64,000 nt of DNA from Herbaspirillum sp. meg3 (GTDB taxonomy: Bacteria > Pseudomonadota > Gammaproteobacteria > Burkholderiales > Burkholderiaceae_D): contig NZ_CP022736.1 of the NCBI RefSeq assembly GCF_002257565.1, positions 682,001-746,000 of the forward strand, written 5' to 3'. Each line of letters starts with the position of its first letter. Positions within the stretch are counted from its first letter, which is position 1. Made by a program: the position numbers and the translations under genes. This document shows, one piece after another, positions 42,579 to 51,652 of this stretch. The notes under the pieces are model-generated. The model was not told the DNA's origin, searched no databases, and saw only the letters and a list, made by a program, of their open reading frames with translations.

Positions 42579-43715
42579 ATGCTGATTCAACTTGCCATCA
42601 TGGGTTTGCTGGTTGCGCTGATTCCGCTGACGCTGACCTGGGTTTCCAACGACGTCAATAAATACCGCAAGCTGGTCTGGGTCACGCTGTTCCTGACCTT
42701 TGACCTGATCATGTTCGGCGCTTTCACGCGCCTGACCGATTCCGGACTTGGCTGCCCGGACTGGCCGGGTTGCTACGGCCACTCCAATCCGCTGTTGGCG
42801 CACGAGCACATCAGCGCTGCTCAAGAGGCCATGCCGACCGGTCCTGTGACGGTTGCCAAAGCCTGGATCGAAATGATCCATCGCTATCTGGCGATGGCGG
42901 TCGGCGTGCTGATCATTACCTTGATGGTGATTGCATGGCGCCGCTGGATCAAATCCCGCCACATCGAAATCAAGTTCCGGCCCTGGTTTCCGACCGCACT
43001 GTTTTTGTTCGTGTGTCTGCAAGGCGCGTTCGGCGCCTGGACCGTGACCATGAAGCTGCAGCCCATCATCGTCACCATTCACCTGCTGCTTGGCCTGACG
43101 CTATTGGCGATGCTGGCCTGGCTGGGCGCGCAACAGAATGAGCATGTGCCGGTGTCGGCACTGGGGCGGGCGTTGGCATTGCCGGCATTGATCGGCATGT
43201 TGCTGCTGATCGTGCAGATTGCACTCGGTGGCTGGGTCAGCACCAATTACGCTGCGCTGGCTTGCAATGACTTTCCCTTGTGTCATGGCGCGGTGATTCC
43301 GCAGATGGATTTCGAAAACGGTTTCACCCTGTGGCGTCATCTGGGCAAGACCGCCGACGGCGAATATCTGCCGTTTCCTGCCTTGACGGCCATCCACTGG
43401 GTGCACCGGTCATTCGCTTTCGTGGTGATTGCTTACGTCGCCTGGCTGGCGCACAAGGCGCTCAAGGATGCGGGACTGCGCAAAACCGGGCGTTGGCTGC
43501 TGATCGTGATCGCGCTGCAACTGGTGACGGGCTTGTCGACCATCTACCTGAACTGGCCGCTGGCGATTGCCGTCATGCACAACGGTGGGGCAGCCTTGCT
43601 TCTGCTTTTGCTGGTCATGTTAAACTACAAAGCTAGGTACGCACCGCTCGCCGAGGGGAAAACGGCCCGTATTTCCGCCCTGCGTGCAGGGGAAAACACT
43701 GCGCCGACAATCTGA
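42579..43715 (+). CDS. ctaA: Heme A synthase CtaA/COX15
   Basis: A 378-residue, eight-helix protein that oxidises the heme O methyl group to heme A. GAFTRLTDSGLGCPDWPGCYG is the family signature with the conserved Cys pair. His ligands are seen in EMIHRYLAM, TIHLLLGLT, TAIHWVHRSFA and AVMHNGGAA. The second half repeats the fold with GGWVSTNYAALACNDFPLCHG. ctaB starts 2 bases after its stop. Confidence 0.94.
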   Translation: MLIQLAIMGLLVALIPLTLTWVSNDVNKYRKLVWVTLFLTFDLIMFGAFTRLTDSGLGCPDWPGCYGHSNPLLAHEHISAAQEAMPTGPVTVAKAWIEMIHRYLAMAVGVLIITLMVIAWRRWIKSRHIEIKFRPWFPTALFLFVCLQGAFGAWTVTMKLQPIIVTIHLLLGLTLLAMLAWLGAQQNEHVPVSALGRALALPALIGMLLLIVQIALGGWVSTNYAALACNDFPLCHGAVIPQMDFENGFTLWRHLGKTADGEYLPFPALTAIHWVHRSFAFVVIAYVAWLAHKALKDAGLRKTGRWLLIVIALQLVTGLSTIYLNWPLAIAVMHNGGAALLLLLLVMLNYKARYAPLAEGKTARISALRAGENTAPTI

Positions 43716-43716
43716 C

Positions 43717-44610
43717 ATGACCACATTGACCGTACAAACCAACCGAATTGCCCAGTATTGGGCGCTGACCAAGCCGCGCGTGACCCAGCTCGCGGTGTTC
43801 TGCGCCGTTATTGGCATGTTCCTGGCCACGCCGGAATTGCCGGACTGGCGCAAGGTCGTGTTCGGCACGATCGGCATCTGGCTTCTGGCCGGCGCCGCGT
43901 TCGCCATCAATTGCCTGGTGGAACGTGAAATCGATTCGCGCATGGCGCGCACTGCACGCCGTCCGATGGCGCGCGGCGAAATCACCGTGATGCAGACGCT
44001 GGTGTTTTCCGGTGTGATCGGCGGCATGGGCATGTGGGTGCTGTACAGCCTGGTCAATCCGCTGACCATGTGGCTGACACTGGCAACCTTCGTCGGCTAC
44101 GCCGTTATTTATACGATCATCCTCAAGCCGTCGACGCCGCAAAATATCGTCATCGGCGGCTTGTCCGGCGCGATGCCGCCGGCGTTGGGTTGGGCTGCAG
44201 TGGCCAATGACGTGCCGATGCAAGCCTGGATTCTGGTGCTGATCATCTTCATCTGGACGCCGCCGCACTTCTGGGCGCTGGCTATGTATCGCCGCGACGA
44301 CTATGCAAAATCCGGCCTGCCGATGCTGCCGGTCACGCATGGCATGAAGTTCACCCAGCTGCAGATCCTGCTCTATACGATCGCACTGTTCGCTACCACC
44401 ATGCTGCCTTTCGCTGTCGGCATGAGCGGCCTGATCTATCTCGCCAGCGCAGTCGTGCTGGGCGGGATTTTCTTTTATTACTCCTGGCAGATTTATCGCC
44501 ACTACACGGACCTGATCGCGCGCAAGGCGTTTACCTATTCGATCATTTATCTGTCCCTGTTGTTTGCGGTACTGCTGGTCGACCACTATTTCCTGTTCAG
44601 GACTTTCTGA
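43717..44610 (+). CDS. ctaB: Protoheme IX farnesyltransferase (heme O synthase)
   Basis: About 297 residues with nine membrane helices, UbiA superfamily. It attaches farnesyl to heme B. The prenyl-binding Asp-rich motif is NCLVEREIDSRMARTARRPMARG, and the second loop is YRRDDYAKSGLPMLPVTHG. The ATG at 43717 is preferred over an in-frame start 11 codons earlier, which would lie inside ctaA. Its stop shares one base with the following SCO start (TGATG). Confidence 0.94.
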   Translation: MTTLTVQTNRIAQYWALTKPRVTQLAVFCAVIGMFLATPELPDWRKVVFGTIGIWLLAGAAFAINCLVEREIDSRMARTARRPMARGEITVMQTLVFSGVIGGMGMWVLYSLVNPLTMWLTLATFVGYAVIYTIILKPSTPQNIVIGGLSGAMPPALGWAAVANDVPMQAWILVLIIFIWTPPHFWALAMYRRDDYAKSGLPMLPVTHGMKFTQLQILLYTIALFATTMLPFAVGMSGLIYLASAVVLGGIFFYYSWQIYRHYTDLIARKAFTYSIIYLSLLFAVLLVDHYFLFRTF

Positions 44611-45203
44611 TGAAGCGTTTGCGTTCGTTGTTGCCGGCAGCGTTGCTGGCCTTGTCCACGTTGATGCTGGCCGCTTGCCAGGGCAATACCGAGAAGTTCG
44701 TCAACACCGATGTCACGGGCCTGGAATACGCGAAAGACTTCGCGCTGACCGACCACAACGGCAAACCGCGTACGCTGGCTGACTTCAAGGGCAAGGCGGT
44801 CGTGATGTTCTTCGGTTACACGCAATGCCCGGATGTCTGCCCGACCACGATGGCCGAGATGGCCAATGTGATGAAGGAGCTTGGTCCACAAGCCGACAAG
44901 GTGCAGGTCTTGTTCGTGACCGTTGATCCGGCGCGCGATACGCCACAGATTCTATCGCAGTACGTGCCGGCTTTCGACAAGCGTTTCCTCGGCTTGTATG
45001 GCGATGAGGCGGCAACTGCCAAGGTCGCCAAGGAATTCAAGGTGTTCTTCCAGAAGGTGCCGGGCAAGACGCCGGGCAGCTACACCATGGATCATACTGC
45101 CGGCAGCTACGTCTTCGATCCGCAGGGGCACATCCGTCTGTTCGTCAAGCATGGCCAGGGCGCAGAGCCCATCGTGCATGATTTGAAATTGCTTTTGTCG
45201 TAG
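44610..45203 (+). CDS. SCO family copper chaperone (Sco1/SenC)
   Basis: A 197-residue lipoprotein: a signal peptide ending in the lipobox LAAC (about residue 23), then a thioredoxin fold with the copper-binding CPDVC (in GYTQCPDVCPTTM) and the distal His in YTMDHTAGSYVFDP. It metallates CuA of subunit II. It is the last gene of the oxidase cluster, followed by a terminator. Confidence 0.94.
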   Translation: MKRLRSLLPAALLALSTLMLAACQGNTEKFVNTDVTGLEYAKDFALTDHNGKPRTLADFKGKAVVMFFGYTQCPDVCPTTMAEMANVMKELGPQADKVQVLFVTVDPARDTPQILSQYVPAFDKRFLGLYGDEAATAKVAKEFKVFFQKVPGKTPGSYTMDHTAGSYVFDPQGHIRLFVKHGQGAEPIVHDLKLLLS

Positions 45204-45237
45204 TCGCCGGTCAACACGCGACGAAGATGGCAAGCAA

Positions 45238-45264
45238 AAAAAGGCGCTCAAAGAGCGCCTTTTT
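45238..45264. terminator. Bidirectional intrinsic terminator between the SCO gene and rpoH
   Basis: GGCGCTC (45243-45249) and GAGCGCC (45253-45259) around AAA, with A and T runs on the two sides. The flanking genes converge. Confidence 0.92.
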
Positions 45265-45288
45265 CATTACGACTGATTACTTCGCAGA

Positions 45289-46179
45289 TCAGGAAAACGC
45301 CTGCAGCGCGCCCTTCATCTTTTTCAGCGCAACCGCTTCGATCTGGCGAATCCGTTCGGCAGACACGCCGAATTCATCAGCCAGTTCGTGCAATGTAGCG
45401 CCGCTGCCGTCGTCGTTGGCCAACCAGCGTGCTTCCACGATGCGGCGTGAACGATCATCCAGCTTGCTCAACGCTGCTTCCAGACCTTCCGATTGCAGAC
45501 GGTCGTATTGCTTGGCTTCCATCACGCGAGTCGGTTCGCTGTTGTCCGAGGACAGGTAAGCGATCGGTGCGAATTTGTCGTCTTCGTCGTCGGTCGGCGC
45601 TTCCAGTGCAACGTCGCGGCCGGACAGACGGGTTTCCATCTCGATGACTTCTTCACGCTTCACGTCCAGCGTCTTGGCCAACGCGTCGACTTGCGCCGGC
45701 GTCATGGCGTCCAGACCTTCCTTGTGGCTGCGCAGATTGAAGAACAGTTTGCGTTGGGCCTTGGTGGTCGCTACTTTGACCAAACGCCAGTTCTTCAGGA
45801 TGTACTCGTGCATCTCGGCCTTGATCCAGTGCATCGCGTATGACACGAGACGCACGTTTTGATCCGGATCGAAGCGTTTGACCGCTTTCATCAGGCCGAT
45901 ATTACCTTCCTGGATCAGGTCGGCATGCGGCAGGCCGTAACCCAGATAGCCGCGGGCGATCGAGACCACCAGGCGCAAGTGCGACAGCACCAGTTTTTGC
46001 GCTGCAGCGAGGTCATTTTTGTCGCGCAGACTTTGCGCCAGCGAAACTTCTTCAGCCTGCGTCAGCATAGGCAGGCGATTGACGGCCGAAATGTAGGCGT
46101 CAATATTGCCCAGGCTGCCGGAGAAGCCGAGCGCAAGCGCATTGGTCTCGACGGGCATAAGTGCAGTAGCTGATTTCAT
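45289..46179 (-). CDS. rpoH: RNA polymerase sigma-32 factor RpoH
   Basis: A 296-residue heat-shock sigma factor. Region 2 is LVLSHLRLVVSIARGYLGYGLPHADLIQEGNIGLMKAVKRFDPDQNVRLVSYAMHWIKAEMHEYIL. The RpoH box QRKLFFNLR follows, and region 4 helix-turn-helix is LHELADEFGVSAERIRQIEAVALKKMK. AAGGAG lies 6 bases before the ATG. Its promoter is overlapped by a CIRCE element (46274-46300), so HrcA repression is expected. It lies downstream of ftsYEX, as in E. coli, but has its own promoter. Confidence 0.97.
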   Translation of the reverse strand: MKSATALMPVETNALALGFSGSLGNIDAYISAVNRLPMLTQAEEVSLAQSLRDKNDLAAAQKLVLSHLRLVVSIARGYLGYGLPHADLIQEGNIGLMKAVKRFDPDQNVRLVSYAMHWIKAEMHEYILKNWRLVKVATTKAQRKLFFNLRSHKEGLDAMTPAQVDALAKTLDVKREEVIEMETRLSGRDVALEAPTDDEDDKFAPIAYLSSDNSEPTRVMEAKQYDRLQSEGLEAALSKLDDRSRRIVEARWLANDDGSGATLHELADEFGVSAERIRQIEAVALKKMKGALQAFS

Positions 46180-46270
46180 TGATTCTCCTTGGTTCCTAAA
46201 TGAGGAAGCGATGCGTAACGATGGTACGTAAATACAGCAATGCTTTAAAGCTGGAGTATTTCTATCAACT

Positions 46271-46300
46271 ATTCTAGCACTCCTTCCAGGGGAGTGCTAA
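46271..46300 (-). promoter_or_regulatory. CIRCE operator (HrcA site) overlapping the rpoH promoter
   Basis: On the minus strand TTAGCACTC, nine bases, GAGTGCTAG (46274-46300) matches the CIRCE consensus TTAGCACTC-N9-GAGTGCTAA at 17 of 18 arm positions. TTAGCA (46295-46300) and TAGAAT (46271-46276) at 18-base spacing form a plausible sigma-70 promoter built from the arms, 92 bases before the rpoH start. Confidence 0.9.
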
Positions 46301-46444
46301 TAACGAATTTGGAAGGAAGGAATAGCTAATTTCTATGGTTGCTTTTGATGCAATTGGCTTTCATCGCAAGAATTAGAGGGGATCTGAGGGCCAAAGTTGC
46401 TTCTTTCAAGAAGAAAGCTGTAACAATTTTTGCAAAGCAACAAT

Positions 46445-46483
46445 GAACAAAGGCCGTCATTTCTATCGAAAAATGACGGCCTT
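46445..46483 (-). terminator. Probable intrinsic terminator after ftsX
   Basis: On the minus strand AAGGCCGTCATTT (46471-46483) pairs with AAATGACGGCCTT (46450-46462), followed by TGTTCATTG. The T run is weak, so read-through toward rpoH is possible. The rest of the 340-base gap to rpoH is AT-rich and holds the CIRCE site. Confidence 0.65.
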
Positions 46484-46519
46484 AATGAAGCGGGAACGCC
46501 GAAGCGACGAGGAGTTTGG

Positions 46520-47443
46520 TCAGGTCAGCCGGGACAGATGCCGCTTGACCGACAACATGGCGCCAAACAGGCCAAGCAGGGCGCTGGCGCCAAGCAGGAA
46601 GGCGATGGCTTCGATGCTCGGTGCCGCCAGACGGAACTCCGAAGCATAGAGGCGGGCGAAATCGGTGATGGCCAGATTCAGCGGCTGCAATGCCAGTACC
46701 ACCAGTCCCAGCGCCAGACCGCCTGCGCACAGGCCCAGCAGAGCGCCGGTGTAATAGAACGGGCGATGGATGAAGGCGTTGGTGGCGCCCAGCAGGCGCG
46801 AGACCTCAATCTCCTCATACTGGGTCATGACCTGCAGACGGATGGTGTTGAACACCACCGCGACCACGACCGCACCCAGTGTGATACCGAGGAACAGCAA
46901 CACCAGCCGCAAGATGCGCAGCAGTGCCGCCAGGCGCTTGACCCAGGCTGAATCGATCTGAACCGTGTCGACGCCGGGCATGGCTTTGAGCTTCTGAGCG
47001 ATGTCATCGACACGGCTGGCGTCCATGGCATTCTGGAATCCTGAGAGTTTCAGGACATAACTGTCCGGCAAAGGATTCGATCCCAGCGTTGCCAGTACGT
47101 CATTGAGGCCGGTCTTGCTCTTGAGTGAGTCGAAGGCTTTTTCGCGTGGTGTGAATTCCACCTTGGCTGTGCTGCCGCTGCTTTGCAGGATGCTATTGAT
47201 GGTGCTGCTCAGCGCTGTAGCCTTGTCGCGCGAGACGTCCATTTTCAGGAAGATACTGATTTCCGGCTCGACGGCGAGCTGCTCAGACACCGGTCGTACG
47301 TTTTCCAGCACGGTCAGGCCGGCGAAGGGCAATGCCAGCGCAATCGAGACCACCAGCACATTGAGTACGAAATTGCCAGGCGAACGCAGAAGATGGCTAA
47401 AAGCATCGGCGAAGGCGAAGAAATGTTGACGCAGCCAATTCAT
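46520..47443 (-). CDS. ftsX: Cell division protein FtsX (permease-like)
   Basis: A 307-residue protein with four membrane helices: a cytoplasmic tail, helix 1 (FVLNVLVVSIALALPFAGLTVLENV), a large periplasmic domain (about 50-165), and three helices in the C-terminal FtsX domain (IEVSRLLGATNAFIHRPF is the conserved coupling segment). With FtsE it controls peptidoglycan hydrolases at the septum. Its start overlaps the ftsE stop by four bases. Confidence 0.94.
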   Translation of the reverse strand: MNWLRQHFFAFADAFSHLLRSPGNFVLNVLVVSIALALPFAGLTVLENVRPVSEQLAVEPEISIFLKMDVSRDKATALSSTINSILQSSGSTAKVEFTPREKAFDSLKSKTGLNDVLATLGSNPLPDSYVLKLSGFQNAMDASRVDDIAQKLKAMPGVDTVQIDSAWVKRLAALLRILRLVLLFLGITLGAVVVAVVFNTIRLQVMTQYEEIEVSRLLGATNAFIHRPFYYTGALLGLCAGGLALGLVVLALQPLNLAITDFARLYASEFRLAAPSIEAIAFLLGASALLGLFGAMLSVKRHLSRLT

Positions 47444-48132
47444 TGAGAAATCTCCACCGGATGGCTGACGCCATTGTGCCAGCCGTCAACGATACGGCCG
47501 CGGTCCAGATAGACGATGCGGTCGGCGCCGGTCAGGTATTGCTCGTCATGCGTCGAGATCAGACAGGTCACGCCGACGCCGTGGAAGGACTTGAGCGCGG
47601 CAAGCACCTTGTTGGCGTTGTCCCGGTCGAGGTTGGCGGTTGGTTCGTCAGCCAGGATGATTTGCGGGCGGTTGACGATGGCGCGGGCAATCGCCACGCG
47701 CTGCTGTTCGCCGCCGGAGAGTTCTTGCGGACCAGAAGCTGCCTTGTCGAGCAGGTCGACCTTGTCCAGCGCAGCGCGGGCGCGTTTCTCGGCGTCCGAG
47801 CGGGCGGCGCCGGTCACGATCAGCGGCAACATGACGTTGGACAGGATGCTGCGGTCTTGCAAGAGGCGTTGCTGCTGGAAAATCAGGCCGAGATTGCGGC
47901 GCAGATACGGCATGCCGGAAGGCTTGATGGTATTGATGCTCTGGCCGTTGACGCTGAGCGTGCCGCTGCTCGGGCGCTCCATGGCGGCGATCATTTTCAG
48001 CAAGGTGGATTTGCCTGCGCCGGAGGGGCCGGCAAGGAACAGCAATTCGCCTTTTTGCACCGACAGCGTGATATCGCGCAAGGCGAACACATCGCGCGAG
48101 TATTGTTTGGAGACCTTGGCGAATTCAATCAT
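47440..48132 (-). CDS. ftsE: Cell division ATP-binding protein FtsE
   Basis: A 230-residue ABC ATPase. Walker A is GPSGAGKST, the Q-loop IFQQQRLLQDRSIL, the signature LSGGEQQRVAIARAI, Walker B IILADEPTANLD, and the switch His CLISTHDEQYL. The start IEFAKVSKQYSRDVFALRDI is typical of FtsE. It forms the cytoplasmic half of FtsEX. ftsY lies 63 bases upstream on the same strand. Confidence 0.95.
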   Translation of the reverse strand: MIEFAKVSKQYSRDVFALRDITLSVQKGELLFLAGPSGAGKSTLLKMIAAMERPSSGTLSVNGQSINTIKPSGMPYLRRNLGLIFQQQRLLQDRSILSNVMLPLIVTGAARSDAEKRARAALDKVDLLDKAASGPQELSGGEQQRVAIARAIVNRPQIILADEPTANLDRDNANKVLAALKSFHGVGVTCLISTHDEQYLTGADRIVYLDRGRIVDGWHNGVSHPVEISQ

Positions 48133-48195
48133 CGTCGGTTGTTTGATCTTTTCTTTTTGGCGTATTTCAGCTTTGTGTATCGATTAACTTATTTG

Positions 48196-49278
48196 TTAAC
48201 TTAGCAACGCATCCACGAATTCTTCGGCGTCGAAAGCTTGCAGGTCGTCGATTTGTTCGCCCACGCCGATGAAGTACAGCGGCACCGGACGGGTTTTGGC
48301 GATCGCCGCCAGGATGCCGCCTTTGGCGGTACCGTCCAGCTTGGTGACGATCAGCCCGGTCAGGCCGAGCGCATCGTCGAAAGCCTTGACCTGCGCCAAC
48401 GCATTTTGGCCGGTATTGCCGTCAATGACCAGCAGTACTTCGTGCGGTGCGGTGTCCATGGCCTTGCCGATGACGCGTTTGATCTTCTTCAGCTCGTCCA
48501 TCAGGTGCAATTGCGTCGGCAGGCGGCCGGCGGTATCGACCATGACGACATTGGTGCCGCGCGCCGTGGCCGAATGTACGGCGTCGTAGGCGACTGCGGC
48601 TGGGTCACCCGATTCCTGGGAAATCACGGTAATGTTGTTGCGCTCGCCCCAGATCGTCAGCTGTTCGCGCGCGGCAGCGCGGAAAGTGTCGCCGGCGGCC
48701 AGCAGCACCGATTGGTCATGTGCCTGCAAATGCTTGGCCAGCTTGCCGATCGTGGTGGTCTTGCCGGCGCCGTTGACGCCCGCGATCATCATCACCAGCG
48801 GTTGATGGCGGCCCAGCACCAGCGGTTTCTGCAACGGGCGCAGCATGTCGATCAGCAGCGTACGCAGGGCCTGACGCACCTGGTCGGCTTCGGTCAATTT
48901 TTCGTCCCTGACTTTTTTCTTGAGCGAATCAAGCAGGAATTGAGTTGCCTCGACCCCGGCGTCCGAGACCAGCAGGGCCGACTCCAGCTCTTCATAGAGA
49001 TCGTCGCCGATCTTGGCGCCGATGAACAGCGTGGTCAGGTTGCTGGAGGTTTTGGACAGGCCGCTCTTGAGACGGGCCAGCCAGGAACGCTTGGCTTCCG
49101 GGGAGGGCGGCGCGGATTCGACGATTTCGACGATTTCCTCAGCAACAGGCGCGGAGACGGGCGCAGGTATTTCAGGTGTCGTCGCGACAACAACGGGAAC
49201 GGCGACAGGTACAACTGGCGCGGCTTCTTTGGCGACGACGGGTTCTGGCTGGGGCTTTTTCTTGAAGAAACTAAACAT
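48196..49278 (-). CDS. ftsY: Signal recognition particle receptor FtsY
   Basis: About 360 residues. The acidic/Ala-Val-Pro-rich A domain begins FSFFKKKPQPEP. The N domain is at about 70-150, and the GTPase G domain has GVNGAGKTTTIGKLA, DTFRAAAREQL, VDTAGRLPTQ and TKLDGTAKGG. It docks ribosome-SRP complexes at the membrane. The ATG at 49278 gives the known FFxKK start; the open frame before it lacks protein character. Confidence 0.95.
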   Translation of the reverse strand: MFSFFKKKPQPEPVVAKEAAPVVPVAVPVVVATTPEIPAPVSAPVAEEIVEIVESAPPSPEAKRSWLARLKSGLSKTSSNLTTLFIGAKIGDDLYEELESALLVSDAGVEATQFLLDSLKKKVRDEKLTEADQVRQALRTLLIDMLRPLQKPLVLGRHQPLVMMIAGVNGAGKTTTIGKLAKHLQAHDQSVLLAAGDTFRAAAREQLTIWGERNNITVISQESGDPAAVAYDAVHSATARGTNVVMVDTAGRLPTQLHLMDELKKIKRVIGKAMDTAPHEVLLVIDGNTGQNALAQVKAFDDALGLTGLIVTKLDGTAKGGILAAIAKTRPVPLYFIGVGEQIDDLQAFDAEEFVDALLS

Positions 49279-49451
49279 CGGATGCTGGGCTGATTCGTCG
49301 AATGTGGCTGCGGTGTCGGATGAGGGCGCGTTTCCATGGTTTCCCGGAGGGAAAAGCGCGATGAACAAGGTACAATTGGCCAGCCTTATGCCCGGATACT
49401 GCCGTCCGGGCCGTCCTTGGCCAGCCCCCGCATTCTATCAGAGCACAGCGA

Positions 49452-50843
49452 ATGAAATTGAAGATCAGCGCAATCCTGTCGACCGGTTTGTTATTTGGCT
49501 GCCTGGCGGCCTTGGGCCCCGCTGCTCTGGCCCAGTCCGCACCTTCCGTCGCCTCGGAGTTCATGCTCAAAAACGGCATGAAAGTGATCGTGAAAGAGGA
49601 TCATCGTGCGCCGACGGCAGTGCAGATGGTCTGGTACAAGGTCGGATCCATTGATGAGACCAACGGCACCACCGGCATCGCGCACGCCCTTGAACATATG
49701 ATGTTCAAGGGCACCAAAAAGCACAAGACCGGCGAATTCAGCCGTTTGGTCGCAGAACTGGGCGGCAGAGAGAATGCCTTCACCAATCGCGATTACACCG
49801 CCTATTTCCAGCAGGTCGAGCACACTCGCCTGGAAGCTGTCATGGCGCTGGAAGCGGACCGAATGCGCAATTTGCAATTCGACAAGAGCGAGTTCGCCAA
49901 AGAAATCCGTGTCGTCATGGAAGAGCGTCGCTGGCGCACCGACGACCAGCCGCAAGGCTTGATGAGTGAGGCACTGCACGCCGCAGCCTTCGTCGCGCAT
50001 CCGTATCATCATCCTGTGGTCGGCTGGATGGACGATCTGCAGAACATGACCATCGCCGATATCGAAGCCTGGTATCGCCGCTGGTACGCGCCCAACAACG
50101 CTACGCTGGTGGTCAGCGGCGATGTCAGCGCCGACAAGGTGGTGGCGATGGCCGAGAAGTATTTCGGCAGCATCCCGGCCAAAACCATCGTGCGCGGCAA
50201 GCCGCAAAACGAGCCTGAACAACACGGCCTGCGCCGCGTCACCGTCAAGGCGCCGGCCGAGAATCCCTACGTGATCCTGGCCTTCAAGGTGCCGAACTTG
50301 CGCGACATCGAAAAGGATCAGGAAGCCTATGCTCTGGACGTGTTGTCGGCAGTCCTCGACGGCTACGACAACGCACGTCTGAATGACAAGCTGGTGCGCA
50401 CCGACAAGGTCGCCAACAGCGTCGGCGCGGGTTATGACGACATCACGCGCGGCCCGACCTTGTTCACGCTGGAAGGCAGTCCGGCCGCCGGCACCACTAC
50501 CGCACAACTGGAAGCGCTGCTGCGCGCCGAAGTCACGCGTGTCGCGAAAGACGGCGTATCGGAGCAAGAGCTGCAGCGCGTGAAGACACAACTGATCGCT
50601 TCGCAAATTTACAAGCGCGATTCCATCTTCGGCCAAGCCATGGAAATCGGCGTGATGGAAATGTCCGGTCTGTCGCACAAGAACATCGATCGCATCGTCG
50701 ACAAGCTGAAATCCGTGACGCCGCAGCAAGTGCAGGCTGTCGCGCAGAAGTATTTCACCGACGACAAGCTGACCGTCGCCACGCTGGAACCCTTGCCCTT
50801 GTCGGGCAAGAAGCTGGGGCCGCCGCCGGGCCCGCTGCGTTGA
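49452..50843 (+). CDS. M16 family zinc metalloprotease (catalytic partner)
   Basis: A 463-residue exported protease. The signal peptide ends LGPAALAQSAPS. The inverted zinc motif HxxEH is intact (GIAHALEHMMFKGTKKH, about residue 78), with the downstream Glu in the ENAFTNRDYTAYFQQ region. The second M16 domain contains the R/Y-containing segment around residue 300. It is probably half of a two-subunit pitrilysin whose other half is at 51653-52969. It degrades peptides in the periplasm. It is divergent from ftsY. Confidence 0.9.
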   Translation: MKLKISAILSTGLLFGCLAALGPAALAQSAPSVASEFMLKNGMKVIVKEDHRAPTAVQMVWYKVGSIDETNGTTGIAHALEHMMFKGTKKHKTGEFSRLVAELGGRENAFTNRDYTAYFQQVEHTRLEAVMALEADRMRNLQFDKSEFAKEIRVVMEERRWRTDDQPQGLMSEALHAAAFVAHPYHHPVVGWMDDLQNMTIADIEAWYRRWYAPNNATLVVSGDVSADKVVAMAEKYFGSIPAKTIVRGKPQNEPEQHGLRRVTVKAPAENPYVILAFKVPNLRDIEKDQEAYALDVLSAVLDGYDNARLNDKLVRTDKVANSVGAGYDDITRGPTLFTLEGSPAAGTTTAQLEALLRAEVTRVAKDGVSEQELQRVKTQLIASQIYKRDSIFGQAMEIGVMEMSGLSHKNIDRIVDKLKSVTPQQVQAVAQKYFTDDKLTVATLEPLPLSGKKLGPPPGPLR

Positions 50844-50937
50844 GCCGCACTGCGCTGGTATTGAATCTGTAGCCTGATTGGATGACGATGTTTGTCCTAA
50901 AAACTGTCCGAGCGTTGCACCCTTATGGAGGAAAAAC

Positions 50938-51612
50938 ATGCCAGTGATCGTCGTTGCGAACCCCAAAGGCGGCGTAGGTAAAAGTACTCTTTCCACCAAC
51001 CTGGCCGGCTACTTCGCCAGCCGCGGACATGGCGTGCTGCTGGGCGATATCGATCGCCAGCAATCGGCGCGTGCCTGGCTCAACATCCGGCCACCGGCAG
51101 CGACGCAGATCGCCACCTGGGATATCAGCGAAGACTATATCGCCAAGCCGCCGAAGGGCACTACCCATGTGGTGCTGGATACACCGGCCGGCTTGCATGG
51201 ATGGCGTCTGAATGATGTTCTGAAAATGGCGGACAAGGTGATCGTACCTCTGCAGCCATCGATCTTCGACATTCTCGCCACGCAGGATTTTTTGCGTCGG
51301 CTGGCGGAAGAAAAATCCGTACGGCAAGGGGAGATCGATGTCGGCATCGTCGGCATGCGGGTCGACGCACGGACGCGTTCGGCGGATCAGTTGCATCGCT
51401 TCATTGAGGGCCTGAACCTGCCGGTGCTGAGCTATCTGCGCGATACGCAGAACTATGTGCAACTGGCAGCGCACGGCCTGACACTGTGGGACATCGCGCC
51501 TTCGCGCGTGCAGCGTGATATCGAGCAATGGCAGCCGATCATCGACTGGGTCGAAGGCAAACCGATTCCTGCACCCGCCGTGTCGGCGATCACCATGCCG
51601 CCGCAGTCATGA
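50938..51612 (+). CDS. Orphan ParA-family ATPase
   Basis: A 224-residue MinD/ParA-type ATPase. The deviant Walker A is VVANPKGGVGKSTLSTNLAGYF, Walker A' GVLLGDIDRQQSARAWL, and Walker B THVVLDTPAGLHG. No N-terminal helix-turn-helix and no parB are present, so it is not the chromosome partition ParA. Related orphans position large cargo such as chemoreceptor clusters or storage granules. GGAGG lies 8 bases before the ATG. It sits between the two M16 genes, an unusual place; the cargo is unknown. Confidence 0.88.
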   Translation: MPVIVVANPKGGVGKSTLSTNLAGYFASRGHGVLLGDIDRQQSARAWLNIRPPAATQIATWDISEDYIAKPPKGTTHVVLDTPAGLHGWRLNDVLKMADKVIVPLQPSIFDILATQDFLRRLAEEKSVRQGEIDVGIVGMRVDARTRSADQLHRFIEGLNLPVLSYLRDTQNYVQLAAHGLTLWDIAPSRVQRDIEQWQPIIDWVEGKPIPAPAVSAITMPPQS

Positions 51613-51652
51613 CGGTTTTCACGATTTGTATGTTTATTCAGTCAGCAACAAG

